This document shows, one piece after another, positions 1-10,577 of a stretch of 64,000 nt of DNA. The position numbers and the translations under genes are program-made. The DNA comes from Ipomoea triloba (Eukaryota; Streptophyta; Magnoliopsida; Solanales; Convolvulaceae), in assembly GCF_003576645.1 (NCBI RefSeq), contig NC_044925.1:9237369-9301368 (forward strand). Reading direction: 5' to 3'. Below the pieces are notes generated by a model that saw only the letters and a list, made by a program, of their open reading frames with translations, was not told the origin of the DNA and did not search any database. The first letter of the stretch is position 1. The number at the start of each line of letters is the position of its first letter.

Positions 1-82
1 CATTGAGGCCTCGACGCGTCCAGGATCAGATTTGATGCGTCCAAAATTTCCAGTGTGCAAAAGTTTTGAGCAAAGACCAGGG

Positions 83-96
83 CTCGACGCGTCGAG
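83..96. repeat. Perfect 14-bp palindrome in U3-like sequence
   Basis: CTCGACGCGTCGAG is a perfect palindrome centred on ACGCGT. Degenerate copies (CTCGACGCGTCC near 11, CTCGACACATCGAG near 132) flank it, each followed within 25 bases by a CCAGT or AATCC phrase. It lies upstream of the TATA box at 211, where U3 regulatory repeats are expected. Confidence 0.5.
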
Positions 97-210
97 AACT
101 TCCAGTGAGCGTTCTGTTTTGAAGCCCCTGTCTCGACACATCGAGAATCCTGCGCAGTATAGATTTCAACTCTGCGGAATTGCCTATTTTGCCCCTATTT
201 TTGCTCCCAC

Positions 211-218
211 TATAAAAG
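211..218 (+). promoter_or_regulatory. TATA box of the leftmost LTR remnant
   Basis: TATAAAAG lies about 115 bases downstream of the palindromic array and just before a purine-rich transcribed-looking segment. Position and consensus fit an LTR core promoter; activity is unknown. Confidence 0.45.
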
Positions 219-1228
219 GCTCATTTTCCCAAAACCCTTGGACCTAAGCTGCGTTTTTGGAGACAAAAAGGAGTGAGAGTAAAGGGTGTTGTCCATTCAA
301 GAGTTGAAGGAGGGATCCACCAACTTTAGGAGAATATGCTCACAATCAAAGAGCTACAAGAGCTTTGGAGGAAGAAGGAGAGGCTAGGAAGACTACATTC
401 GGGAGAATTTCTTCCCATTTTCCTCTACTTTCTTAGTCTTTGTAAACTCTTTAACATTTGTGCTTGAATTCTATACTAGCCATGAGTGGCTAAGCTTATT
501 AGGGATTTTTGGGTGAAATGTGTTTATGAACCTATTGTGCCTAGTTTTTCATGTTTTAATGATATGTTTATATTTGGGTTTTATAACTTATGATGCATTT
601 GTGATTTCTATTGTGATGCTTGTGTTTAAAGGCCTAAATTACTTGTATCTTGCTATAGTTGTGTCTTGATGGAAGTTAGGGCATAAATTTGAGCACTCAC
701 ATTTGCACTTAACTTTTGCACATTGGGAAAGGGTATATTTGTTAAGGGATTTCGTTCTGATTGCTTGTTCTTAATTAGTTCCTTATCGTGGGTTTGAATT
801 ATGGGAGTAATTCCTTCCCTATTTTGAATGCAATCATCCACATTTGTTAGAACCCAAATTAAATATCTCCTTTAGATGACACTAGGTGAGTAAACACTCG
901 AACCCGAAAATCCCACTCTCTCTATATTGTTTTCATCAACTAGCTTTCATTATTCTATTTTATTACTAAATTTGCAATTAATCAAACATCAATTTCGTTA
1001 GGATTAGCTTCATATGAATATATTAGTAACTAGTGTTCGATACGCCACGCTTCCCTGTGGATCGATAACCCAATACTTGGGTATTTGTTTGTTATAAAAT
1101 ATGCTACAATCAGTGTGAGTTGCGTAGTGTTTGAAATTTCCAGTAGTTAAATTCCTTAGAGAAATCTTTGAAAAACTCTAATTAGTGGCTAAATTGTAAT
1201 AAAAAATCAATTCAAGTTTAAAAACAGA

Positions 1229-1233
1229 CTTAT
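1229..1233. repeat. Target-site duplication of element A, left copy
   Basis: CTTAT immediately precedes the terminal TGATG of element A and is repeated exactly at 8650-8654 after the terminal CATCA. The 5-bp length is standard for LTR retrotransposon integrases. Confidence 0.93.
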
Positions 1234-2193
1234 TGATGCGTACACGGATTGCTTCCCGCAATAAGTGCACACTCAAGGAATCACTCAAGAACCTTTCGTG
1301 TCCAAAAGAGGATCTTACCTTGTAGACTCTTGGATTTTGAGATCCCAACTCTACAAATGCCTCACCAAACTAACAAATAATACTCTCAACCCTTAGATTA
1401 TTAAGCAAGGCTAAGAATTAGAGTATTAGGAATCTAGCACTAGAATTAAGATACAAAAATAAAATTAGCTATATAATATGAGTAATAGTATTCTTTTTGG
1501 GTTTTTGGATATGTGTGTGAATATAAAGAACAAGATAAAGGGATAAACTAGCTTCTCACTAGCCTACCAAGATTGAATGCTTCTCACAAACAACCTAAAC
1601 TTCAATGCACTTCTCATGCAAAGAAAAGAGAGAAATTTCACTCAAATTGAATTCTTACAAGGTGTGTCTCAAACCATTGGGTTTATGGGGTATTTATAGG
1701 GGAAAATAAGGTATTAAATATTCTAGGTCACTAATCCCACCCAAAATAAAAAATTACAACTTTGTAAAAGTAATTCCCACCCAAAATTAAAAATACAAAA
1801 TAATTCCCCACCCAAAATTAAAATACAAAATAATTTCCCACCCAAAATTAAAAATACAACATTTTGCAAAAGTAATTTCCACCCAAAAATAAAAAATACA
1901 ATTCTTGCAAAGTAGTTTCCCACCTAAAAAAAAATACACCTTGCAAATAATTTCACACCGGGAAATTTGATCTGATACTGAAGTCTGAATTGTCTTCAAA
2001 AGTTTTTATGTGAAGACAATTGAATAGAATTATTTTTCCAGATTGATCTTCTTCTTCACAAAAAGATGTTGGACTCCAATTTGTTTGCACAAAAGTGTTA
2101 AAAGCCTCTTGAATCTTCCTTGACTTAGATCTTGTTACCGGGCCACTCGAGACTTTTAATGGATCATTTATTTGTTGCATTCCGGTCTCATCA
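1234..2193 (-). repeat. Element A 3' LTR
   Basis: This 960-bp repeat matches 6945-8649 minus the N gap. Its minus-strand 5' end TGATGAGACC directly follows a polypurine tract and its 3' end is CGCATCA. The first 241 bases (2193 down to 1953) still encode the polyprotein C-terminus. Positions 1740-1930 hold a tandem series of CCCACCCAAAAT-type units separated by A-rich spacers. A TATAAATA box on the minus strand sits at 1691-1698. Confidence 0.93.
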
Positions 2194-5100
2194 TCCTCCC
2201 CTTCTTGAAAAAGATTCGTCCCCGAATCTGAAAATTCAAAAGGAGCTAAATCAGCAACATTAAATGTAGAAGAAACACTATGCTCACCTCGAAGATCTAA
2301 TTTGTATGCATTGTCATTGATTCTTTCAAGCACTTGGAAAGGTCCATCTCCTCGAGGCATCAACTTGGACTTGCGTTGGTTTGGAAATCTGTTTTTGTTG
2401 TAGTGGATCCAAACCCAATCTCCGGGTTTAAAAATTATTGCCTTGCGTCCCTTGTTGGCCTTTTGAGCGTATTGCTCATTTTTCTTTTCAATTTGAGCTC
2501 GAACCTTGGAATGAAATTCACGAATCCCTTGAGCTTTCTTAGCAGCATCCGCACATTCCTTATCATTCACATGTAAGGGAATCAAATCTAAGGGGGTTAA
2601 TGTATTAAAACCATAAGCAACCTCAAATGGTGACATATTTGTAGTGGAATGTATAGCTCGGTTATAAGCAAACTCCACATATGGTAAGCTTTCTTCCCAA
2701 GACTTGAGGTTTTTTTTAATGACTACCCTTAGAAGTTGTGTTAGAGTTCTATTCACAACTTCGGTTTGGCCATCTGTTTGTGGATGACAAGCAGTAGAGT
2801 ACAAAAGTTTTGTACCAAGCTTTCCCCAAAGTATTCGCCAAAAATGACTTAGAAACTTGGCATCTCGATCGGACACAATGGTGCGTGGAATCCCATGTAA
2901 ACGCACTACCTCTTTGAAGAATAAATCTGCAATATGAGAGGCATCATTAGTTTTGTGGCAACCAATAAAATGAGCCATTTTACTAAATCGATCAACAACA
3001 ACATAGATTGAGTCATGGCCCCTTCTACTTCTAGGTAACCCTACTATAAAATCCATAGATAAATCAGTCCAGGGTTCCTTAGGAACAATTAATGGTGTGT
3101 ATAACCCTTGTGGGAGAGATCGTGATTTAGCTTGTTTGCAAGTAACACATTTGCTAACAAACAATTCCACATCCCTTCTTAACTTGGGCCAAAAGAAGTG
3201 TCCATGTAGGACTTCATAAGTTTTAGTCACACCGAAGTGTCCCATTAATCCACCACTATGGGCTTCCTTAATAAACATTTCTCTTAAAGAACAATTTGGC
3301 ACACACAATCTATTTTCTTTGAACAAATATCCATCAAGTAGATAATATTTGCCAATTGGAGTTGTAGAACATGCCTTATATTTTTCTGCAAAATCAACAT
3401 CATTACTATACAATTCTTTGAGAAATTCAAAACCAAGTAATTTGGCTTGTAATGATGAAAGTAGAGCATACCTTCGAGATAAAGCATCAGCCACTCGGTT
3501 TTCCTTACCTTGTTTATACTTGATAACATACGGAAATGCTTCAATAAACTCAAGCCATTTCGCATGTCTCTTGCTTAACTTACCTTGCCCCCTAAGGTGT
3601 TTGAGTGCCTCATGATCGGAGTGTATGACAAACTCTTTAAACCATAGGTAATGCTCCCAAGTCTCAAGAGTTCTTACAAGTGCATATAACTCCTTATCAT
3701 ATGTAGAGTAATTAAGTGCAGGACCACTTAATTTCTCACTAAAGTAGGCAATAGGATGTCCTTCTTGCATAAGAACAGCTCCAATACCTATCCCAGATGC
3801 ATCACACTCAATCTCAAAAGTTTTATCAAAGTTTGGTAACGAAAGTACCTGAGCAGAACACAATTTTTCCTTGAGGGTTTGAAAGGCTTGTTCTTGTTTA
3901 GGGCCCCATTCAAATTTAACATCTTTTTTCACAAGTTCATTCAATGGGGCTGCAATTGTACTGAAGTCCTTGACAAATCTCCGATAGAAACTGGCAAGAC
4001 CATGGAAACTACGGACTTCAGTTGCTGTTTTTGGTGTTGGCCAATCTCGAATTGCTTGTATCTTGGTCTCATCTACTTCAATGCCTTTAGAACTTACTAT
4101 AAAACCAAGAAAAACAACACTTTCCACACCAAAATAGCATTTCTCAAGGTTAGCATACAATTGTTCTCTTCTTAAAACAAGAAAGACTTCTTTAAGATGT
4201 ATTATATGCTTTTGAGGGTCTTTGCTGTAAATGAGAATATCATCAAAATACACAACAACAAATTTTCCAATAAAATTCCTAAGAACATGGTTCATCAATC
4301 TCATGAAGGTGCTAGGGGCATTTGTTAATCCAAACGGCATAACTAACCATTCATAGAGACCATTTTTAGTCTTGAAGGCAGTTTTCCATTCATCTCCCTT
4401 TTGCATTCTAATTTGATGATAACCTCTTCTTAGATCTATTTTACTGAAAATTTCAGCCCCATGCAATTCATCAAGCATATCATCTAACCTAGGAATAGGA
4501 TAGCGATACTTTACCGTGATGTTATTGATGGCGCGACAATCAACACACATCCGCCACGTGCCATCTTTCTTTGGTACAAGTAGTACGGGTACAGCACATG
4601 GACTGAGGCTTTCTTGGATGAATCCAGCTTGTAACAACTCATCAACTTGTCGTTGAATCTCCTTGGCCTCGTCAGGATTAGTGCGATATGCCGGTCTATT
4701 AGGCAAACTTGCTCCAGGTATGAGATCAATTTGATGCTCAATCCCACGAATTGGAGGTAACCCCTTTGGTAACTCTTCAGGAAAGACATCTGCAAATTCA
4801 GAAAGCAAAGTAGAAACATCAGAAGGGATAATTTCACTTTTAATAACATTTAAACAAAAATCAATCGGGTAAAGTAAGAAAACTCCCTCTCCCCTTCTTA
4901 AGGCTTGCTCCACTTCTCCCTTTGTCATGAGCAAATTATGAGAGGATTGCGTAGTGTCCTTCTTCATCCCTTCCTTTCTTTGCTTCTTCTCATGAGCTAT
5001 GGTATTTTGTTTTCCACTAGTGGTTTCCTTCATGGCCTCTTTTGCCTTTTGGGCAAGTTCTTCTCTCAATTTTTTTGATTGCACTTGTAGGTTGTACACT

Positions 5101-6321
5101 TCTTTTGGTGCTAGTGGAGTCAAAGTATACTTCTTACCTCCTTTATGAATGGTGTACTTGTTTGTCTTACCATGGTGTAAGGTGTCTCGGTCATATTGCC
5201 ATGGCCGACCAAGCAAGATGTGACAAGCATGCATTGGGATGACATCACATAACACATCATCTTGATATTTTCCAATAGAAATAGAAATGAGGGCTTGTTT
5301 GTGTACCTTGAGTTCACCATCATCATTAAGCCATTGTAGCTTATAGGGTTGAGGATGTTGGATTGTTGGTATTTTCATTGCATTAACTACATCCTCGCTG
5401 ATCACATTGGTACAACTCCCCCCATCAATGATGAAACTGCATGTAGCACCGGGAATCTTGCATTTTCCATAGAAGATGTTCTCTCGTTGTTCTTCTTGAT
5501 CTAGGACAACTAGAGTGCTCAAGGCTTTGTGGACAACGCAGTTGAAATGTAGAGCATCATCTTCTTGCACTTCTTCTTCAGAATGGTCATCTTTTTGTCT
5601 TTCTCCGATAGGCTCCAACTCTTCGTCATCAGATTCATTTGCGGACATGTATTCTCGCTCATCTTTGCCGGTGGTGAGAATTTTTTTGGTGTTGGGGCAT
5701 TCTCGAGCATAATGTCCTCGGCCTTGACACCTGTAACATGTCACAGTACTAACCTTTTGCTTTGAGCCCTCTTGGAACTTCTCTTTCTCCCTTTGGTTAT
5801 TTTTCTTCTCCTCTTGGGTGTGGGATGGTCGAGAGTACTCCTTTTGTGTCCTTGACTGATAGGAGTTGTTAGTAGCCCTCCTTGGTTGATCCCATTGAGA
5901 AGACACAGATGGTTTGCTTCCCCTTTCAGATCTCAGCTCATCTTCTACCTTCGAAGCAACTCGAACCAATTTGTCCACGTCGTCAAATTCTTGGTTGCGG
6001 AGTTCTCTTCGAATATCACGGTTGAATCCTTCAAGGATACGGGCTATGGTGGTCTCGTCATCCTCCTGGATATTTGCTCGTGCCTTCAATCTCTCCATCT
6101 CCTTGTAGAACTCACGAACGGACTTGCTGCCTTGTTTGAGTTCTTGTAATTTTCTGCGCATATCACGATAAAAATTACTAGGCACAAACTTCCTTCTCAT
6201 CTCCCTCTTAAGCTCTCCCCATGTCTCTATAGGTTCATCTTGGTCTTCTAGACGCCTACGACTAAGTTGTTTCCACCACAATTTAGCAAAATCTTTTAGG
6301 GATGCTATGGCTGTTTTAAAC
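1953..6321 (-). CDS. Gag-Pol polyprotein of element A (N-terminus missing)
   Basis: Single open frame for Gag, protease, reverse transcriptase, RNase H and integrase, needed for particle assembly, cDNA synthesis and integration. Counting from a nominal Met at 6389, Gag capsid-like sequence starts near residue 24 after the N, a CCHC knuckle ([14 protein letters not shown]) lies near 218, protease IIDGGS near 321, RT YFDD near 715, RNase H ECDAS further on, the integrase HHCC zinc region (ending CVTC) near 1040-1090, and DDE residues in MDFIVG, VSDRD and DGQTE. All key residues are present and there is no internal stop. The last ~79 residues (through [10 protein letters not shown]) lie in the 3' LTR, and no chromodomain is seen. 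The first ~20 residues read into the T-rich leader across an N at 6322, so the normal Gag start, probably 150 or more residues, is absent. Likely functional except for that break. Confidence 0.9.
2194..2206 (-). other. Polypurine tract of element A
   Basis: On the minus strand AAGAAGGGGAGGA abuts the 3' LTR start TGATGAGACC. It lies inside the coding frame (residues EEGEDDE), primes plus-strand cDNA synthesis in this class, and fixes the LTR boundary. Confidence 0.88.
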
Positions 6322-6322
6322 N
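6322..6322. other. Single-N join inside gag
   Basis: An isolated N sits between coding sequence and a T-run. On the coding strand the sequence changes abruptly here from A-rich leader to the middle of the Gag capsid region. The other single Ns (20989, 23183) mark contig joins, so this is probably also a join, with gag N-terminal sequence lost or misplaced. Confidence 0.7.
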
Positions 6323-6928
6323 TTTTTTTTTTTTGTAAGAAACAAAGAAAGTAGAAGAAGTATATGTGATAGAAAGAAACAGAGCACAATTAATTTCAGG
6401 TAATGCTTAGATATAAATTCAACAATTCAAACTAAAAATCAAACCAACCTTATTCTTTCTTTTTTTTTCTTTTTTTTTTCTTTGCTCTTTTTGTTTTGTT
6501 TTGTTTTTTTTTTCTTCTTTTTTTTTTCCTTTTTTTTTCTTTTTGTTTTTTTTTAACAAACCTCCAATAAAGTAAACTTCAACTAAATTAAAAATACAAT
6601 AGTAGAATAGATTAAAAGAAGCTTGATGGTATCTAACCTTTATAAGGTCACCAAATCAAAGCTATGAATATAAAGAGTAAAAGTACGGAAATGAATAAAA
6701 AAAAATAGACACAATAGTAGATATGAAATTTAAAGTAGCAAGGAAGAGTAAATATGAACTTTAAGATAGCAATAATAGAATAAAGCAAGAACGTAACGGA
6801 TATAAGGGAAAAGGAAATGGAACAACAGTAAATATGAAATTACAGATAGGAATAATGGAATAAGAGAGAGAAAAAAAAGGAAATTAAAGATAGGAATGAT
6901 AGAATAAGAAGAAAAAAAAAAGGAACTT
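6323..6928 (-). other. Leader of element A, low complexity
   Basis: About 600 bases between the primer site and the surviving gag. Positions 6450-6555 are almost pure T with scattered C and G on the plus strand (polypurine on the coding strand); the rest is A-rich with repeated AAATATGAA and GGAATAA phrases. No credible protein frame is seen. Confidence 0.6.
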
Positions 6929-6941
6929 GGCTCTGATACCA
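6929..6941 (-). other. Primer-binding site, initiator-Met tRNA
   Basis: TGGTATCAGAGCC on the minus strand begins three bases after the 5' LTR end. This is the standard initiator-Met tRNA complement used by many plant LTR retrotransposons, and it fixes the strand and 5' LTR boundary. Confidence 0.93.
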
Positions 6942-7401
6942 AACTGATGCGTACACGGATTGCTTCCCGCAATAAGTGCACACTCAAGGAATCACTCAAG
7001 AACCTTTCGTGTCCAAAAGAGGATCTTACCTTGTAGACTCTTGGATTTTGAGATCCCAACTCTACAAATGCCTCACCAAACTAACAAATAATACTCTCAA
7101 CCCTTAGATTATTAAGCAAGGCTAAGAATTAAAGTATTAGGAATCTAGCACTAGAATTAAGATACAAAAATAAAATTAGCTATATAATATGAGTAATAGT
7201 ATTCTTTTTGGGTTTTTGGATATGTGTGTGAATATAAAGAACAAGATAAAGGGATAAACTAGCTTCTCACTAGCCTACCAAGATTGAATGCTTCTCACAA
7301 ACAACCTAAACTTCAATGCACTTCTCATGCAAAGAAAAGAGAGAAATTTCACTCAAATTGAATTCTTACAAGGTGTGTCTCAAACCATTGGGTTTATGGG
7401 G

Positions 7402-7409
7402 TATTTATA
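7402..7409 (-). promoter_or_regulatory. TATA box in element A 5' LTR
   Basis: CTATAAATACCCC on the minus strand lies about 460 bases before the 5' LTR end, upstream of a gag-pol frame without stops. It is the best candidate core promoter for element A transcription. Confidence 0.6.
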
Positions 7410-7644
7410 GGGGAAAATAAGGTATTAAATATTCTAGGTCACTAATCCCACCCAAAATAAAAAATTACAACTTTGTAAAAGTAATTCCCACCCAAAATTA
7501 AAAATACAAAATAATTCCCCACCCAAAATTAAAATACAAAATAATTTCCCACCCAAAATTAAAAATACAACATTTTGCAAAAGTAATTTCCACCCAAAAA
7601 TAAAAAATACAATTCTTGCAAAGTAGTTTCCCACCTAAAAAAAA

Positions 7645-8382
7645 NNNNNNNNNNNNNNNNNNNNNNNNNNNNNNNNNNNNNNNNNNNNNNNNNNNNNNNN
7701 NNNNNNNNNNNNNNNNNNNNNNNNNNNNNNNNNNNNNNNNNNNNNNNNNNNNNNNNNNNNNNNNNNNNNNNNNNNNNNNNNNNNNNNNNNNNNNNNNNNN
7801 NNNNNNNNNNNNNNNNNNNNNNNNNNNNNNNNNNNNNNNNNNNNNNNNNNNNNNNNNNNNNNNNNNNNNNNNNNNNNNNNNNNNNNNNNNNNNNNNNNNN
7901 NNNNNNNNNNNNNNNNNNNNNNNNNNNNNNNNNNNNNNNNNNNNNNNNNNNNNNNNNNNNNNNNNNNNNNNNNNNNNNNNNNNNNNNNNNNNNNNNNNNN
8001 NNNNNNNNNNNNNNNNNNNNNNNNNNNNNNNNNNNNNNNNNNNNNNNNNNNNNNNNNNNNNNNNNNNNNNNNNNNNNNNNNNNNNNNNNNNNNNNNNNNN
8101 NNNNNNNNNNNNNNNNNNNNNNNNNNNNNNNNNNNNNNNNNNNNNNNNNNNNNNNNNNNNNNNNNNNNNNNNNNNNNNNNNNNNNNNNNNNNNNNNNNNN
8201 NNNNNNNNNNNNNNNNNNNNNNNNNNNNNNNNNNNNNNNNNNNNNNNNNNNNNNNNNNNNNNNNNNNNNNNNNNNNNNNNNNNNNNNNNNNNNNNNNNNN
8301 NNNNNNNNNNNNNNNNNNNNNNNNNNNNNNNNNNNNNNNNNNNNNNNNNNNNNNNNNNNNNNNNNNNNNNNNNNNNNNNNNN
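7645..8382. other. Assembly gap of 738 Ns
   Basis: The Ns are flanked by A8 on each side. The paired LTR shows a single A9 run at this place, so the gap probably contains no missing element sequence. Confidence 0.9.
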
Positions 8383-8649
8383 AAAAAAAATACACCTTGC
8401 AAATAATTTCACACCGGGAAATTTGATCTGATACTGAAGTCTGAATTGTCTTCAAAAGTTTTTATGTGAAGACAATTGAATAGAATTATTTTTCCAGATT
8501 GATCTTCTTCTTCACAAAAAGATGTTGGACTCCAATCTGTTTGCACAAAAGTGTTAAAAGCCTCTTGAATCTTCCTTGACTTAGATCTTGTTACCGGGCC
8601 ACTCGAGACTTTTAATGGATCATTTATTTGTTGCATTCCGGTCTCATCA

Positions 8650-8654
8650 CTTAT
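8650..8654. repeat. Target-site duplication of element A, right copy
   Basis: CTTAT, identical to 1229-1233, directly after the LTR terminus CATCA. Confidence 0.93.
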
Positions 8655-9323
8655 AATTTGGGTATAGGTTTTGGCATCATAAAAAAGGGAGATTGGTTCG
8701 TGGATTGCTCCTAGGTGAGAGATTTGAAGGAATGCTTTGGAGGGAAGGATATTTAAAGCTTAGATTAGATATTTTAGAGAGACTTTTGGTAGAGTTTGGA
8801 AGTTCCAAGATTGTAGAAGGAGAATTTTTAGAATTTGTAGAATGTACACTTAGATCTTAGATCAATCTTGTACTTGAAGATCAAACTTGGAAGTCAATTG
8901 CTTTAGGATTGTGAATTCAATTACTAAGGTAATCTCAATTCTTTATCTTGATTTTCAATTCAAGTTTACTTTCAATTGCATTTTCAATTTGTGAATTAGG
9001 TTAATCATGCTTTCAATTGCTAGCATGTGTGTCTAATTCTTTTATAGGAATTGAGTTGTGCAATTGTGTGTGATGCTAGTGTAGACCAAAATTCCTAATT
9101 AGGTGATTGAATTGCATTGGATTGATTGAATTAATTTTGTCATTGTTGATGATTTGTATGCTTTCTAGAGTATGGCTACCTCTAAAGAAGTTGTAAGGCA
9201 TGGATTCTAGGCAAGAGATTGCTAGAATCCATGTAGCTCCAACTCAATTATGATTTCTTGCTTTTAGACCAAAAGATAGAAGTAGGAAAGGGGGTGAAGG
9301 CAAGATGTTTGTTGAAATGTCCC
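8655..9323 (+). mobile_element. Element E: left part of an Athila-like LTR
   Basis: Non-coding AT-rich sequence whose order of phrases parallels the LTR of element B: a TATTTAAAG box near 8750, a TTGAGTTGTGYGAAT-type phrase, TTGCTAGTGTGA-like phrase, then TTTGTTGAAATGTCCC, matching B's own TTTGATAAAATGTCTC near 10150. The alignment continues at 30772 (CTTAGGCTTTTGGTTACC against B's CTTAGGACTTTTGGTTGCC). Element B therefore inserted into the LTR of a related element. Its left terminus is not identified; an AAAAAAGGGAGATTG purine tract near 8680 could mark an LTR start. Confidence 0.6.
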
Positions 9324-9565
9324 TGATAAGCTCCCAAGATGCCTATATATTTGGATATAAATAGGGATAATCTTATAGCATTTCAGTATCCTTATATGAC
9401 TTATTTTACGATATTATGTGCATTAACTCATTAACCACACACAAAGCTACCCTTGGTGTATTTTGAGACATTCCACAGGTCCCGGGAGCCCTTAGTAACA
9501 AGAAACGAGCAAAACGAGCAAACCGAGCAAGACAGGAGCCCCGGAGGACCCAAGATGACGCTTTC

Positions 9566-9583
9566 ACGCGTGAAGGCCACGTG
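9566..9583 (+). promoter_or_regulatory. U3 module: CGCG box plus G-box
   Basis: ACGCGT (9566-9571) and CACGTG (9578-9583) lie about 50 bases upstream of the TATTTAAG box. In plants ACGCGT fits the CAMTA-bound CGCG box and CACGTG is the bZIP/bHLH G-box. The 3' LTR has two of each (29696-29701, 29708-29713, 29727-29732, 29759-29764). Function is inferred. Confidence 0.5.
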
Positions 9584-9629
9584 AACGAGACATTGCGGAG
9601 AAATTATTTTAGGGCAAATTTTGGGAGAC

Positions 9630-9637
9630 TATTTAAG
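9630..9637 (+). promoter_or_regulatory. TATA-like box of element B 5' LTR
   Basis: TATTTAAG downstream of the CGCG/G-box module, the same box type as in element C's LTR (36622). Confidence 0.5.
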
Positions 9638-10378
9638 GAAGCTTGATATGATTTTTCAGGGGGGCTGATTTTCTTAGTTTTCCATATTTTTAGAGTTTTT
9701 AGAAGTTCCCAAATTTCCATCCTTAGATTAGGTTTTACATTTTCCCTTGTAGATGAAGGATTGAAGACAACATTTCATTTACTAGGTGGTATCTATTTGA
9801 ATCTTATTTCTATTTTAAATATCTTGTTCTTGGATTGAATTAGTTTATGAGCTTAAATCTATGATTATGTCTGGCTAGTTCTATGCAGGGATTGAGTTGT
9901 GTGAATCTATGTTGCTAGTGTGAAGATCCTATTTCTTATTGTGGATTTGATTGCTTTGATGTTGAAAGATCTATTTTTGTATATTGATTGTTGGTTTGAT
10001 TAGATCTTGTATAGATTTGGCCAATCTATTGAGAGATTGAGACCTTGACTCTATCATGGTATTGATTTGAGTTGAGTTGAAGCTTTTTGCAATCTTAGAT
10101 CCTATGGAATTCAATGATTGAGAATAGTAGGAAAGTGTGTAGCCTAGGTGTTTGATAAAATGTCTCTTAGGACTTTTGGTTGCCAAATGGTACTGCTAAG
10201 CCTAAGAAGCCCTAGTACACAAAGGTGGAAAAGGATTAAGATGACACACTCTGGAATAGCCAACCTCCACATCCCTCCTTCGAGACCGACACTTGGGGTG
10301 TTTAGACTTTTCGTTTCATCATTACCACATCCACATTACATACCTCACTCACCCTATGCATCCAAAGCATTGTCAAAA

Positions 10379-10396
10379 TGGCGCCGTTGCCGGGGA
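10379..10396 (+). other. Primer-binding site, Athila type
   Basis: TGGCGCCGTTGCCGGGGA begins three bases after the LTR end. This is the characteristic Athila/Calypso primer site, complementary to the 3' end of tRNA-Asp as I recall. Confidence 0.92.
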
Positions 10397-10577
10397 GGAC
10401 AATAGGTTGTCAATTGTTTTGCTTTTACTTGATTGAACGTTTTTGAGAATTTTAGTATTGTTAATCCATTTTATTTTATTTTATTTTCTATTTTATTCGT
10501 TTTTGTTACTTACCCTCAATTGGCTACTTCCAGTCTCAACTGTGGATTGTTGCTTTCTTGAAAATCTTAATAAGTGA

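Larger units (their letters stand above)
1..1228 (+). mobile_element. Remnant LTR-type sequence that hosts element A
   Basis: AT-rich sequence with no protein frame of note. It has the texture of a plant Ty3/gypsy LTR: a palindromic U3-like start, a TATA box near 211, a long U5-like stretch, and near 1020-1130 a phrase resembling the 3' part of Tat/Athila LTRs (a CCCTGTGGATCGAT stretch, then a T-rich end). Its right edge is joined to 8655 when element A and one target duplication are removed. Neither LTR terminus is inside the window, so the family is inferred only. Confidence 0.45.
1234..8649 (-). mobile_element. Element A: young CRM-like Ty3/gypsy chromovirus
   Basis: Structurally complete LTR retrotransposon on the minus strand: 5' LTR 6945-8649 (with an N gap), initiator-Met primer site 6929-6941, gag-pol 1953-6321, polypurine tract 2194-2206, 3' LTR 1234-2193, and CTTAT duplications on both sides. 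LTR ends are TGATG/CATCA. Outside the gap I see two substitutions and one A-run length change between the LTRs, so insertion was recent. No chromodomain follows the integrase, and the last part of the frame lies inside the 3' LTR. I recall both traits from the centromeric CRM clade; the clade is inferred, the structure is seen. Confidence 0.9.
6945..8649 (-). repeat. Element A 5' LTR, interrupted by an N gap
   Basis: Matches the 3' LTR base for base except G to A near 7132 and T to C near 8538 (plus strand), the latter changing Asn to Asp in the LTR-encoded C-terminal coding. Ns fill 7645-8382 within an A-run where the other LTR has no extra sequence, so true length is probably about 960. The LTR-borne copy of the polyprotein C-terminus occupies 8409-8649. 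A 5-bp CTTAT duplication follows at 8650-8654. Confidence 0.92.
9324..10375 (+). repeat. Element B 5' LTR
   Basis: 1052 bp. Relative to the 3' LTR it lacks about 240 bases next to CCAAC repeats (a deletion between short direct repeats near 10260) and about 55 bases between CACGCGTGAA copies near 9565; it retains a short segment around 9630-9670 absent from the 3' copy. A TATTTAAG box is at 9630-9637. Confidence 0.9.

Noticed and set aside
7498..8455. Long frames of about 255-304 residues across the N gap on both strands
   Set aside because: They exist only because Ns do not encode stops; the paired LTR shows no such sequence.
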